Of a stretch of 64,000 nucleotides of DNA, positions 1-8,751 are shown in pieces. The notes below the pieces were generated by a model that saw nothing but the letters and a program-made list of their open reading frames with translations, searched no databases and was not told the DNA's origin. A program made the translations under genes and the position numbers. This DNA comes from Beijerinckiaceae bacterium. GTDB taxonomy: Bacteria; Pseudomonadota; Alphaproteobacteria; Rhizobiales; Beijerinckiaceae. The number at the start of each line of letters is the position of its first letter. The first letter of the stretch is position 1. The stretch covers positions 1 to 64,000 of the forward strand of contig CANJVX010000009.1 in assembly GCA_947478405.1 (NCBI GenBank), written 5' to 3'.

Positions 1-498
1 GGAAAAGGCTTTTTCCCGCTTCCGGAGCCTCTCATTCAAGGTCCCGCGACGCGCGTGATGAGCCTGCGAGATGGTTCAAAGAAAATGTCCAAGTCGGACC
101 CTTCCGACAATTCGCGCATCAATTTGTCGGATGATGCTGACACGATTGCACAGAAAATCCGCAAGGCCAAAACTGATCCGGATGCTTTGCCAAGCTCCAT
201 TGAGGGCCTCGGGCCTCGTCCGGAAGCTGATAATCTGGTTGGAATTTATGCCGCTCTGACGGGAGGCACCAAGGCGGACGTCTTGCAGCAATTTGGGGGC
301 GGTAATTTTTCGACCTTCAAATCGGCACTTGTCGACTTGACGGTGGAGAAGCTTGCCCCGATTGGTGCGGAAATGCGTCGCCTGCAAGCGGATACGGCCT
401 ATATCGACGCCGTTCTGCGTGATGGCTCGAACCGGGCGCGGGAGCGCGCAGTCAAAACTATGGCTGCCGTTCGAGACATTGTGGGTTTCGTGCGCTGA
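1..498 (+). CDS. trpS: Tryptophanyl-tRNA synthetase, C-terminal part (5' end outside window)
   Basis: Class I aminoacyl-tRNA synthetase that charges tRNA-Trp in the cytoplasm. The frame is open from base 1 (reading [14 protein letters not shown]...) to the TGA at 496-498, so the gene starts upstream of the window and about 165 C-terminal residues are visible. The class I signature KMSKS lies at bases 82-96 within [15 protein letters not shown], which is typical of bacterial TrpS and fixes the identity. The remainder is the helical C-terminal domain. GTG 55 and ATG 58 are internal codons, not starts. A 97-base gap separates it from nfuA. Confidence 0.95.
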   Translation, partial: GKGFFPLPEPLIQGPATRVMSLRDGSKKMSKSDPSDNSRINLSDDADTIAQKIRKAKTDPDALPSSIEGLGPRPEADNLVGIYAALTGGTKADVLQQFGGGNFSTFKSALVDLTVEKLAPIGAEMRRLQADTAYIDAVLRDGSNRARERAVKTMAAVRDIVGFVR

Positions 499-595
499 CC
501 AAGCACACAATTGCCATTGATCTTGACGAGGTTCACGCCTTATCTGGGTGCTGTGATCCGTCGCCGGCCTTGAACCGGACGCCGTGGAGAAAGCC

Positions 596-1159
596 ATGTT
601 TATCCAAACCGAAGCCACGCCTAACCCCGCCACCCTGAAATTCTTGCCTGGGCGGACCGTCCTGCCCTCCGGAACGCTTGAAATGCGTGATTCCGACAGC
701 GCGGCCCGCTCGCCCCTTGCAAAAGCGCTGTTTGCTATTCCGGGGGTCTCGACCGTTTTCTTTGGGTCGGATTTCGTTTCTGTGAGCAAGTCTGATGGCG
801 AATGGCAGCATCTGAGGCCCGCCGTCCTTGGCGCTATCATGGAGCATTTCGTGTCGGGCGTTCCCTTGCTCGTCGAGGGCGGAGAGCACGACACCCCCGA
901 GGATGGCGAGGAATTTTTTGCCCCCGAGGATGCGCAGACGGTGGCCACCATAAAGGAGCTGCTGGAAACCCGTATTCGTCCGGCAGTTGCCAGTGACGGC
1001 GGAGACATTACGTTCAGAGGCTTCCGTGACGGGATTGTTTATCTCGCGATGAAGGGCGCATGCTCTGGATGCCCCTCCTCTACCGCGACCCTAAAAAGCG
1101 GAATTCAGAACCTTCTCAAGCACTTTCTTCCAGAGGTGCAATCGGTCGAGCAGCTCTGA
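596..1159 (+). CDS. nfuA: Fe-S cluster carrier protein, NfuA/NifU-C type
   Basis: Carries and delivers Fe-S clusters to apoproteins. It has the alphaproteobacterial two-domain layout: an N-terminal Nfu domain (about residues 1-90, beginning MFIQTEATPNPATLKFLPG) and a C-terminal NifU-like domain (about 110-187) with the cluster-binding CSGC pair at residues 156 and 159. I chose ATG 596 rather than the in-frame GTG 584, because MFIQTEATPNP is the usual family start and GGAG (586-589) sits just before it as a ribosome-binding site. 187 residues is normal. The stop is 5 bases before the tsaB ATG, so the two are probably cotranscribed. Confidence 0.93.
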   Translation: MFIQTEATPNPATLKFLPGRTVLPSGTLEMRDSDSAARSPLAKALFAIPGVSTVFFGSDFVSVSKSDGEWQHLRPAVLGAIMEHFVSGVPLLVEGGEHDTPEDGEEFFAPEDAQTVATIKELLETRIRPAVASDGGDITFRGFRDGIVYLAMKGACSGCPSSTATLKSGIQNLLKHFLPEVQSVEQL

Positions 1160-1164
1160 CGCCG

Positions 1165-1848
1165 ATGAAGATTCTCGCCATTGACACCTCACAGGCGGCG
1201 GTTTCCGTCTGTATTATGGGCGATGAAGGGACCCTTTTGGCCAGTGAAACGGCTTCCATGCTGCGCGGTCATTCGGAGGCACTCCTACCGCTCGTGGAGC
1301 GCGTCTCCAAAGCTGCGGGCTTGTCGCTGATGCAGGTTGATCGTGTGGCGGTTGTGGTCGGACCGGGCTCTTTCACGGGCATTCGGATCGGGATCGCAGC
1401 GGGCCGCGCGATTGGCATGGCTGCCGGAGTTCCGGTTGTGGGGGTTTCTTCTCTGGCTGCATTTGCCGCGCCCCTGATAGGCCGTGAAACATCGGGCGTT
1501 GTTGCTGCCGCCGTCGATGCCAAGCATGGGCAGGTCTATGTTCAGGGTTTCACAGCCAAGGGTCAGCCTCTCGCTGCCCCCAGATTGGCGAAGGTTCGCG
1601 ACGCAGTTCGCGGGCTCGGTGCCGGTCCCTTGAGATTTGCTGGTTCAGGCGCGACGATGATGGCAATTGAGGCCTGGTCGATGGGCGCAGAAGCGGAGGT
1701 CGTCGGTCAGGCCATCTCTCCGGATATCGCTTTCGTGGCCCGGCTGGGCGCGTTGGCAGATCCCGCTCAAGCGCTGGCGCGTCCCTATTATTTGAAAGCA
1801 CCCGACGCCAAGCTGCAGTCGAATGCCGCCATCGCGCGCTCGGCATGA
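1165..1848 (+). CDS. tsaB: tRNA threonylcarbamoyladenosine biosynthesis protein TsaB
   Basis: Non-catalytic partner of TsaD in making t6A37 on ANN-decoding tRNAs. The protein (227 residues) opens with MKILAIDTSQAAVSV, the ASKHA-fold phosphate-binding strand, and carries the GPGSFTGIRIGIAAGRAIG motif near residue 66, characteristic of TsaB/YeaZ. ATG 1165 is taken because the longer frame, open from 1060, would run back through the end of nfuA and add unrelated sequence. The stop overlaps the rimI start in an ATGA quartet, the usual tsaB-rimI arrangement. tsaD and tsaE are not in the window. Confidence 0.92.
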   Translation: MKILAIDTSQAAVSVCIMGDEGTLLASETASMLRGHSEALLPLVERVSKAAGLSLMQVDRVAVVVGPGSFTGIRIGIAAGRAIGMAAGVPVVGVSSLAAFAAPLIGRETSGVVAAAVDAKHGQVYVQGFTAKGQPLAAPRLAKVRDAVRGLGAGPLRFAGSGATMMAIEAWSMGAEAEVVGQAISPDIAFVARLGALADPAQALARPYYLKAPDAKLQSNAAIARSA

Positions 1849-2336
1849 AGTTGCCCTGGCCTTTTTCCCCGCGGGCTTTAGATCCTGTTATTCGCGCGCT
1901 TCAGGATAGGTGGTTGCACAAGGCGGCCCAAATTCATTCAGCCTTCTTCGCTCGTGCTTGGGGCCCCGCCGACTTTACCGAACTTCTGGTTGACCAAAGT
2001 GTCGTCGCTGACGGTCTTTTTGATGGTACCGGGCAAAAGTTGCTTGGATTTGCCCTTTCTCGAAAAGTCGCGCCAGAAGCCGAGCTTCTCTCTATTGCGA
2101 TAGATAGCGGTCAGCAGGGGAGGGGGCTTGGAAAAAGCCTGCTCAGGGCACATTTGTCGCGTCTCGCCTCGCAGGAGATTCAGGAGATTTTTCTGGAAGT
2201 TGAGCAAGAAAATGTTTCAGCGATCAGTCTCTACCGATCCTTTGGCTTTGTCACTGTCGGTGAACGCACCGGATATTATCAGAAAAAAGACGGCAGTCGC
2301 GCCACAGCCTTGGTCATGCGGGCGAGCTTGACTTGA
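1845..2336 (+). CDS. rimI: Ribosomal-protein-alanine N-acetyltransferase, RimI-like
   Basis: GNAT-family acetyltransferase; RimI acetylates the N-terminal alanine of ribosomal protein S18 using acetyl-CoA. The acetyl-CoA pyrophosphate-binding loop is seen as QQGRGLGKSLL at residues 90-100, followed by the GNAT motif B region VEQENVSAISLYRSFGFVTVGERTGYY. 163 residues is the usual size. It is translationally coupled to tsaB (ATGA at 1845-1848). The N-terminal 25 residues, rich in Pro/Trp, are poorly conserved. The S18 substrate is inferred from gene context; many GNATs look alike. Confidence 0.85.
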   Translation: MKLPWPFSPRALDPVIRALQDRWLHKAAQIHSAFFARAWGPADFTELLVDQSVVADGLFDGTGQKLLGFALSRKVAPEAELLSIAIDSGQQGRGLGKSLLRAHLSRLASQEIQEIFLEVEQENVSAISLYRSFGFVTVGERTGYYQKKDGSRATALVMRASLT

Positions 2337-2441
2337 AGACTTTTGTTCTCAAAACCGACTGATGGCACTAGAACGTCATAAAACTTCGCCTATCCTGCAG
2401 GTGTGGTCGAAGCACAATCCCCGAGCCGAGGTGAAACCCGC

Positions 2442-3830
2442 TTGAGTACGCCAACATCCGTTCAGACAGACCAGAAAACTGAACGCAGAAAATTGTTCAT
2501 CAAGTCTTACGGCTGTCAGATGAACGCTTATGACGCCACACGCATGGCGGATGTTCTTGCGCCTGAAGGCTATGAAGAGACGACTGATGTCGCGGAAGCT
2601 GATCTGGTCGTTCTGAACACGTGTCACATTCGCGAACGGGCTGCTGAGAAAGTTTTCTCCGAGCTTGGTAAAGTGCGCGTTCTGAAGGAAGAGCGTGCCG
2701 CGCGCGGGCTAGATATGAAGATAGCTGTTGCCGGCTGCGTCGCTCAGGCAGAGGGCGCCGAGATTTTTCGTCGACAAAAAGCTGTTGATCTTGTTCTGGG
2801 TCCTCAGAGCTACCACCGCTTGCCTGACATGTTACGGAATTTGAGCAATGGATCGCGCATCGAGACTGAATTTCCCGCCGAGGATAAATTCGATCACCTT
2901 GCCGCCCCTAGCCGCGAGAAAGTAGCAAGCCGGGGCCTGTCTGCCTTTCTTACGATTCAGGAAGGATGCGACAAGTTCTGCACATTTTGCGTTGTTCCTT
3001 ATACGCGCGGGGCAGAAACATCACGTCCGATTGAGAAAATTTTGGGTGAAGCGCGCCATCTGGTTTCGGCGGGTGTGCGAGAACTGACCCTGCTTGGGCA
3101 AAACGTTAATGCGTTTCATGGTCTAGATGAGAAAGGGAATACGATCTCCCTGGCTCAGCTTACAGCGCGTATGGCAGACATACCCGGGCTCTTGCGCATT
3201 CGATACATGACCAGCCATCCGAATGACATGGGGCAGGATTTAATTGATGCGCATGCGCATCAACCAGCTCTGATGCCGTTTTTGCATTTGCCAGTGCAGT
3301 CGGGCTCTGACCGCATTTTGCGGGATATGAACCGCAAACACACCGCCCGAGATTATCTTAATCTGATCAAGCGTGTTCGCAGAGCCCGTCCGGACATTGC
3401 TTTGTCATCAGATTTTATTGTGGGGTTCCCTGGTGAAACGGAAGAAGACTTTCAGGGCACCCTCGACTTGATTGCGGCGGTGAATTTCTCAAGTAGCTAT
3501 TTCTTCAAATATTCTATGCGCCCAGGAACCCCTGGAGCGGAGATGGAAGAGCAGGTGCCTGAAGAAATCAAGAGTGAACGATTGAGGCGGTTGCAGGATC
3601 TCGTTGACGGGCAGCGTCATGCCTATAACGATGCATCTATTGGTAAAGTGGTGCCTATTTTGTTTGAGAAGAAGGGTCGTGACCCAGGACAAATTGCTGG
3701 AAAATCGCCCTATCTTCAGGCTGTGCAGGTTCAAGGGCCTGATTTGCTGATTGGACGCGTAGCTGATGTATTGATTACGGAAGCCCTCACCAATTCACTC
3801 CGAGGTACTCTCGTGGGAGAGCAATCGTGA
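2442..3830 (+). CDS. miaB: tRNA-2-methylthio-N6-dimethylallyladenosine synthase MiaB
   Basis: Radical-SAM methylthiotransferase that converts i6A37 to ms2i6A37 in tRNA. All features are visible: N-terminal UPF0004 domain with three cluster cysteines at residues 25, 61 and 99, the radical-SAM CxxxCxxC at 176/180/183 (CDKFCTFC), and a C-terminal TRAM domain from about residue 380. TTG 2442 is chosen because GAGGTGA lies 7 bases upstream; an in-frame GTG at 2403 would give 475 residues but has a weaker site. Protein length from TTG is 462. There is a 105-base gap after rimI. In several rhizobia I recall a fur/mur gene here; none is present. Confidence 0.93.
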   Translation: MSTPTSVQTDQKTERRKLFIKSYGCQMNAYDATRMADVLAPEGYEETTDVAEADLVVLNTCHIRERAAEKVFSELGKVRVLKEERAARGLDMKIAVAGCVAQAEGAEIFRRQKAVDLVLGPQSYHRLPDMLRNLSNGSRIETEFPAEDKFDHLAAPSREKVASRGLSAFLTIQEGCDKFCTFCVVPYTRGAETSRPIEKILGEARHLVSAGVRELTLLGQNVNAFHGLDEKGNTISLAQLTARMADIPGLLRIRYMTSHPNDMGQDLIDAHAHQPALMPFLHLPVQSGSDRILRDMNRKHTARDYLNLIKRVRRARPDIALSSDFIVGFPGETEEDFQGTLDLIAAVNFSSSYFFKYSMRPGTPGAEMEEQVPEEIKSERLRRLQDLVDGQRHAYNDASIGKVVPILFEKKGRDPGQIAGKSPYLQAVQVQGPDLLIGRVADVLITEALTNSLRGTLVGEQS

Positions 3831-3852
3831 GAATGCAAGGGGAGATTCTTGC

Positions 3853-4917
3853 TTGAGACCATCCGAAAAGACTGGCGTATTAGCGTCTGTACATGCGGCG
3901 ACAGGCGGTTCCGGCGCCGCGGATTTAAGCTCCTCAGAAAAGACTGAGATCACGATAGCGTTCGATGACAATCGACACGCGTCCTTATTGCTCGGTCATT
4001 ATGATCAGAATCTTGCAAGAGTGGAGCGTCGCCTAGGGGTCGCTGCTAATGCGAACGGGAATCACGTTACTTTGAAGGGAACGCCTGAAGCTTGCGATCA
4101 GGCGCGACGTGTCCTTGAATTCCTTTATGCTAGGGTCAAGACCGGACAAACGATTTCTCTTGGTGATGTCGATGGCGCGGTGCAGGAAGGCGCATTGCAA
4201 GGTAATTTATTTCCCAAGGAAGACGCTAACCGAACGAGTTTTGAAAGTGTGAACACGCGCAAGCGTGGCGGTGTGCGAGCACGCAACGCAGCCCAGGATC
4301 TTTATCTTCGCGCCCTCAAACGAAATGAACTTGTTTTTGCGGAAGGCCCGGCCGGCACTGGAAAGACATGGCTGGCTGTTGGCCATGCAGTCTCTTTGCT
4401 TGAACAAGGGGCTGTTGAAAAGATCATTCTTTCGCGCCCAGCAGTCGAAGCAGGTGAGCGGCTTGGTTTTTTGCCCGGTGACATGCGTGAGAAAGTTGAC
4501 CCTTATCTGCGCCCCATTTACGACGCCCTTTATGACTTTATGGACGGACGCATGGTTGAGCGTGGATTGCAGACCGGCATGATTGAAGTTGCGCCGCTTG
4601 CTTTTATGCGTGGTAGAACACTGACATCGGCATGTGTCCTGCTCGACGAAGCCCAAAATGCGACATCTATGCAGATGAAAATGTTTTTGACCCGCCTTGG
4701 AGAAGGGTCGCGTATGATCATCACGGGCGATCCAACACAGACCGATCTTCCATTGGGGCAAAAATCAGGCCTGAGTGAAGCCGTGAATCTTTTGTCCGGT
4801 CTCGAAGGAATTGGCCATGTCCGGTTCCGAGATGTTGATGTCGTTCGTCATGACCTCGTGCGCCGGATTGTTAGCGCATATGAATCTGCTCATGCCGCTG
4901 CTCAGGGTAAAAAATGA
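3853..4917 (+). CDS. phoH: PhoH-like ATPase (YbeZ)
   Basis: Cytoplasmic P-loop ATPase of the PhoH family, linked in E. coli (YbeZ) to the endoribonuclease YbeY and to rRNA maturation. 354 residues: a divergent N-terminal region with a KH-like segment (about 30-110), then the ATPase domain with Walker A GPAGTGKT at 165-172 and Walker B VLLDEAQN with the acidic pair at 265-266. The start is TTG 3853, supported by AAGGGGAGA at 3838-3846; no ATG fits. The stop overlaps the ybeY start (ATGA at 4914), so PhoH and YbeY are translationally coupled, matching their known partnership. Confidence 0.93.
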   Translation: MRPSEKTGVLASVHAATGGSGAADLSSSEKTEITIAFDDNRHASLLLGHYDQNLARVERRLGVAANANGNHVTLKGTPEACDQARRVLEFLYARVKTGQTISLGDVDGAVQEGALQGNLFPKEDANRTSFESVNTRKRGGVRARNAAQDLYLRALKRNELVFAEGPAGTGKTWLAVGHAVSLLEQGAVEKIILSRPAVEAGERLGFLPGDMREKVDPYLRPIYDALYDFMDGRMVERGLQTGMIEVAPLAFMRGRTLTSACVLLDEAQNATSMQMKMFLTRLGEGSRMIITGDPTQTDLPLGQKSGLSEAVNLLSGLEGIGHVRFRDVDVVRHDLVRRIVSAYESAHAAAQGKK

Positions 4918-5414
4918 TTCTTGAAGCAGACATTTCGATGGAATGTGAGAGTTGGTCCTTGCTCGATAGTTTGGAAGCGCTTGTCGATAAAGCTTTGCAA
5001 GTGACCGTTCAGGTGGCAAATAAGAAACTTCTTGAAAAAGCAGAGATTAGTTTTCTTTTTTGCGATGATGAACGAATTCGGGAACTTAATCGTGAGTGGC
5101 GCATGATAGATAAGCCAACAAATGTCTTATCTTTCCCCGCAAGCACTCCAGAGCGTCTTGCAACGGCGCGACTACTTGGTGATATAGCAATTTCCTATGA
5201 GACCGTTGTTCGAGAGTGTCAGGATGAAGAGAAGACTCTAAGCAATCATACTTGTCACATGGTTATCCATGGGTTCCTTCATTTGCTTGGATATGATCAC
5301 GAAACAGATGAAGAAGCTGAGGAAATGGAAGCGCTCGAACGGCTAGCGCTTGCACGTATGGGCATTGCCGACCCATATCTTGCAACTGAACCTCTACCCG
5401 GGAATACATCATGA
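4914..5414 (+). CDS. ybeY: Endoribonuclease YbeY
   Basis: Zinc-dependent single-strand endoribonuclease acting in 16S rRNA 3'-end maturation and late 70S quality control. The metal-binding signature HGFLHLLGYDH is present with histidines 119, 123 and 129, and the conserved N-terminal motif LNREWRMIDKPTNVLSF precedes it. 166 residues, normal for alphaproteobacteria. It lies between phoH and corC with ATGA overlaps on both sides (4914 and 5411), the widely conserved ybeZYX cluster. Confidence 0.94.
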   Translation: MILEADISMECESWSLLDSLEALVDKALQVTVQVANKKLLEKAEISFLFCDDERIRELNREWRMIDKPTNVLSFPASTPERLATARLLGDIAISYETVVRECQDEEKTLSNHTCHMVIHGFLHLLGYDHETDEEAEEMEALERLALARMGIADPYLATEPLPGNTS

Positions 5415-6394
5415 GTATGCCAGACTCGTCTCAGGGAGAAAAAGAGCGCTCAAGCCTCATTGATCGGGTGCGCGCACTCTTTGGATTGAGCCATGCTTCG
5501 ATGCGAGACGATATTGAAGACGCTCTTGAAGATAATTCTCTTCAGAACGACTTCACAGCCCAAGAACGGACGATGCTGAAGAATGTTCTGGGCTTGCATG
5601 AATTGCGAGTTCAGGATGTGATGGTTCCACGCGCTGATATTATAGCAGTTTGCATCGATGATACTCTGGCTGATGTACTCTCTGTCTTCAGGACAGCCGG
5701 CCATTCGAGGCTTCCTGTTCACGGTGATTCTCTCGATGATCCACGCGGTATGGTTCACATTCGGGACTTCGTTGATTACATAGCAACTGCCGCCGAGAGT
5801 TTCTGGAAAATACCGGCGGGGAAAAATGATGAGCGCCTTTCCAAGCGCGACATCGCTTTGCGCCTGCGCGGTCTTGGCGAACTTGATTTGTCACTTCCGC
5901 TTTCAAAGGTAGGTGTGATTCGCCCAGTCTTGTTTGTTCCACCATCCATGCCAACCCTCGACCTTTTGGTGAAGATGCAAGCGACGCGAACTCATATGGC
6001 GCTTGTCATAGATGAATATGGCGGCACTGATGGTCTTGCCTCTATTGAGGACATTGTCGAGATGATTGTCGGCGATATTGAGGACGAACATGATGAAGAC
6101 GACAGCCCCCGAATAGATCAACAAGCTGATAGAACTTGGTTGGTTGATGCACGCGCCAGTCTCGATGATCTAAATCAAGAGATAGGTTTTGATTTCACTG
6201 CAATCAGTGGTGAGGAAAAGGTTGACACATTGGGTGGCCTTGTGACGAATTTAGCCGGTCGCGTCTTGTCGCGTGGTGAACGATTCGAAATTGATAGTAA
6301 AGTCCGTTTCGATGTGCTTGAAGCGGATCGTCGCCGTTTGAAGCGGATCCGGATTACCTTGGCCTCTCAGCCTGAGCCCGCCAAGGGCGAATGA
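5411..6394 (+). CDS. corC: CBS-domain protein CorC/YbeX-like (hemolysin C family)
   Basis: Soluble member of the CorC/HlyC family: a CBS-domain pair (about residues 70-200, beginning LRVQDVMVPRADIIAV and containing DEYGGTDGLASIEDIVEMIVGDI) followed by a C-terminal CorC_HlyC transporter-associated domain (about 235-320). There is no N-terminal membrane DUF21 domain, so this is the short YbeX type. In E. coli YbeX has been tied to Mg2+/Co2+ efflux and to ribosome metabolism; the exact role is unsettled. It is coupled to ybeY by ATGA and precedes lnt by 16 bases, as in E. coli ybeZYX-lnt. Confidence 0.9.
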   Translation: MSMPDSSQGEKERSSLIDRVRALFGLSHASMRDDIEDALEDNSLQNDFTAQERTMLKNVLGLHELRVQDVMVPRADIIAVCIDDTLADVLSVFRTAGHSRLPVHGDSLDDPRGMVHIRDFVDYIATAAESFWKIPAGKNDERLSKRDIALRLRGLGELDLSLPLSKVGVIRPVLFVPPSMPTLDLLVKMQATRTHMALVIDEYGGTDGLASIEDIVEMIVGDIEDEHDEDDSPRIDQQADRTWLVDARASLDDLNQEIGFDFTAISGEEKVDTLGGLVTNLAGRVLSRGERFEIDSKVRFDVLEADRRRLKRIRITLASQPEPAKGE

Positions 6395-6410
6395 GCATGA
6401 TTGGAGCGAT

Positions 6411-8036
6411 ATGATTTCGCTAATTCATGCTATAACGATATCCTTTGGCTGGCGACGAAATCTCATTGCATTTTTTGCAGGCGTCACAGGTGCGCTTTCG
6501 CTCGCACCGATCCATTTTTTTCCTGCAATTATAATTCCGCTCACTGTTTCAGTCTGGCTTTTGGACGGGCTTTTGCCTGTAAAAAATTTGCAAAACCGGT
6601 TTATTCAGATTGATCCGGTGGCAATCAAAGAAGCAGCCGTTATCGGTTGGTGTCTGGGCTTTGGTTATTTTGTTGCAGGGCTGTGGTGGCTTGGTGCAGC
6701 CTTTCTTGTCGAAGCGGAGGAGTTTGCCTGGGCCTTGCCATTTGGCGTAGTCGGACTTCCTGCTGTCTTGGCCTGTTTCACGGCTTTGGGCTTCGTTTTC
6801 GCGCGTTTGTTTTGGTCTGAAGGTGCAACCCGGCTTTTTGCCTTGTCATTTACGCTCGGCCTTTCGGAATGGCTGCGTGGTTTCCTTTTCACGGGCTTTC
6901 CATGGAACACATTCGGAATGGCTCTGGGTGGGAATCTTGTACTTGCCCAAATCACCAGTCTTGTTGGTCTTCATGGATTGGCCTTTATTGCTGTTTTTGT
7001 CTTTGCAAGCCCCGCGGTCTTATATGATCGCATGCCAAAGGGGCGCACATCTTTAGCCTTTGTGTCTGCTTGCGGCCTCTTTGTTGCGATTACGCTCTTT
7101 GGGGCATTGCGCCTATGGGCGGCTCCAGAGGAATTTCATCCAGCGGCGCGTATTCGTATCATGCAGCCCAACACACTTCAGGATGACAAATTCAATGTCG
7201 CGAACAAGGATAGCATTCTGAGCCATTATATTGCTTTGTCGGGTCGCAAGAGTTCCTTCGCACCCAATGGGCTAGCAGATATCACCCATCTGATATGGCC
7301 CGAATCGCCATTCCCGTTTATTCTGTCGCGAGATCCGGAATCTTTATCGCGGATAGCTCAATCTCTGGGTCCGACCACACTCATTACGGGCTCAGCGCGC
7401 GCTGAAACTCTCGGCTCGGCATATCGAGGTGAGATTCGAAGCGTTTCTTATTTCAACGCCATTCAGGTGATAAATTCATCAGCAAGCATTATCGACACCT
7501 ATGACAAAGTGCATCTGGTTCCGTTTGGTGAATATTTGCCGTGGTCGAATTTTCTTGAGAAGATGGGCATTCGCCAATTTGTTCATATTCCTGGCGGCTT
7601 CGAGCCCGGCGTGACGCGCAAACTTTTGCGTATTCCTGACCTTCCACAAGCTTTTCCACTGGTGTGTTACGAGGCTATTTTCCCTGAATCGTTGAGTTCT
7701 GATCTACGAGGAGATGCGGGTTTCATCGTCAATGTTACAAATGACGGGTGGTTTGGTCCAACCTTCGGTCCCTACCAACATTTGGCGCAGGCTCGCCTGC
7801 GTAGCATTGAAAGCGGGCTCCCATTTTTTCGGGCAGCCAACACTGGAATCTCAGCTGTGATCGATAGTTATGGTCGCATTGTCGATCAATTAGCACTGGG
7901 AGCCGAGGGAGTTCTGGATGCGCGTTTACCGGTTGCTATCACTCCGCCCTTGGCTATTCGTTATCCGTTTTTAGCGCCCTTTTCTGTGACGCTCGTAACG
8001 CTCGGCCTTCTCATTGCGACGCGTCGGCGCCGTTAA
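6411..8036 (+). CDS. lnt: Apolipoprotein N-acyltransferase Lnt
   Basis: Inner-membrane enzyme that adds the third acyl chain to lipoproteins, needed for Lol export to the outer membrane. 541 residues: multiple hydrophobic segments in residues 15-230, then a periplasmic nitrilase domain (about 245-500) and a C-terminal membrane segment. The catalytic triad can be placed at E298 (WPES), K366 (YDKVHLVPFGEYLP) and C419 (VCYEAIFPE), equivalent to E267-K335-C387 in E. coli. ATG 6411 has GGAG at 6403-6406. It closes the phoH-ybeY-corC-lnt operon. Confidence 0.95.
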   Translation: MISLIHAITISFGWRRNLIAFFAGVTGALSLAPIHFFPAIIIPLTVSVWLLDGLLPVKNLQNRFIQIDPVAIKEAAVIGWCLGFGYFVAGLWWLGAAFLVEAEEFAWALPFGVVGLPAVLACFTALGFVFARLFWSEGATRLFALSFTLGLSEWLRGFLFTGFPWNTFGMALGGNLVLAQITSLVGLHGLAFIAVFVFASPAVLYDRMPKGRTSLAFVSACGLFVAITLFGALRLWAAPEEFHPAARIRIMQPNTLQDDKFNVANKDSILSHYIALSGRKSSFAPNGLADITHLIWPESPFPFILSRDPESLSRIAQSLGPTTLITGSARAETLGSAYRGEIRSVSYFNAIQVINSSASIIDTYDKVHLVPFGEYLPWSNFLEKMGIRQFVHIPGGFEPGVTRKLLRIPDLPQAFPLVCYEAIFPESLSSDLRGDAGFIVNVTNDGWFGPTFGPYQHLAQARLRSIESGLPFFRAANTGISAVIDSYGRIVDQLALGAEGVLDARLPVAITPPLAIRYPFLAPFSVTLVTLGLLIATRRRR

Positions 8037-8171
8037 GCAAATGCGCAACTTGCCTGCGATCTCTCTTGCCGTCTGCGTTGCCGGAGCGTTACAAGAATAC
8101 GTTGATTTTTTGATTGTTTAAGTTTGAACGGAAGCGGCGCCGTTCAGGTTTCGATCGTGGAGACATTGCGA

Positions 8172-8606
8172 GTGACCAAACAGCCGAATCCCATTGACCA
8201 GCACGTTGGTAGCCGCGTCCGGGTGCGTCGCGCCGTTTTAGGACTGACGCAGGAAAAGCTCGGGCTTGCGCTGGGACTGACGTTCCAGCAGGTCCAGAAA
8301 TACGAAAAGGGCACGAACCGCATTGGCGCGAGTCGCTTGCAAGCAATCTCCAAAGTGCTCGAAGTTCCGCCCTCTTATTTTTTTGAAGGGGCGACGGAAA
8401 TATTGGGTGACACGCCAGGCTTTGCCGATGGATCCCGAACCTTTGTTCCCGATCTTGTGACTACAGCTGAGGGGCTTGCGCTCAATCGGGCCTTTGCACG
8501 CATTATCGATCCCAAAGTGCGCAAACGCCTCGTGGATCTTGTGATCCAGATTGCGGAAAGCCAAGCTGACGGTATTTCCGATACTGCCACGCAGAGCTCC
8601 GTCTGA
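8172..8606 (+). CDS. XRE-family transcriptional regulator upstream of metK
   Basis: Small DNA-binding protein (144 residues). An XRE/cro helix-turn-helix spans about residues 14-68 ([20 protein letters not shown]... [19 protein letters not shown]), followed by a mostly helical C-terminal tail. I prefer GTG 8172: it gives the family-typical opening [17 protein letters not shown] and has GGAGA 9-13 bases upstream; the longer TTG 8124 start adds an unconserved stretch. Proteins of this type sit directly before metK across rhizobia. Regulation of methionine/SAM genes is an inference from position only. Confidence 0.82.
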   Translation: MTKQPNPIDQHVGSRVRVRRAVLGLTQEKLGLALGLTFQQVQKYEKGTNRIGASRLQAISKVLEVPPSYFFEGATEILGDTPGFADGSRTFVPDLVTTAEGLALNRAFARIIDPKVRKRLVDLVIQIAESQADGISDTATQSSV

Positions 8607-8751
8607 GCGTTCTTTAAAAAGAACGAAATGTCCCGCCTGGCTTGACCTGACGAACGGCCAATGGCAGAAGATTCAGCGCGTCAATGGCGTTGAATCGAAC
8701 CTTTCTGCATGTCCGGTTCGACTGTTGGTTTCTTGCATATGTCCAGCGGAG
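8607..8751 (+). other. metK 5' leader with two inverted repeats
   Basis: 145-base gap between the XRE gene and metK. It holds GTTCTT/AAGAAC (8609-8614 and 8619-8624, 4-base loop) right after the XRE stop, with no T-run, and a second 7-bp repeat TCGAACC/GGTTCGA (8695-8701 and 8715-8721, 13-base loop) about 30 bases before the metK start. I could not match it to a known SAM riboswitch class by eye. Confidence 0.35.
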
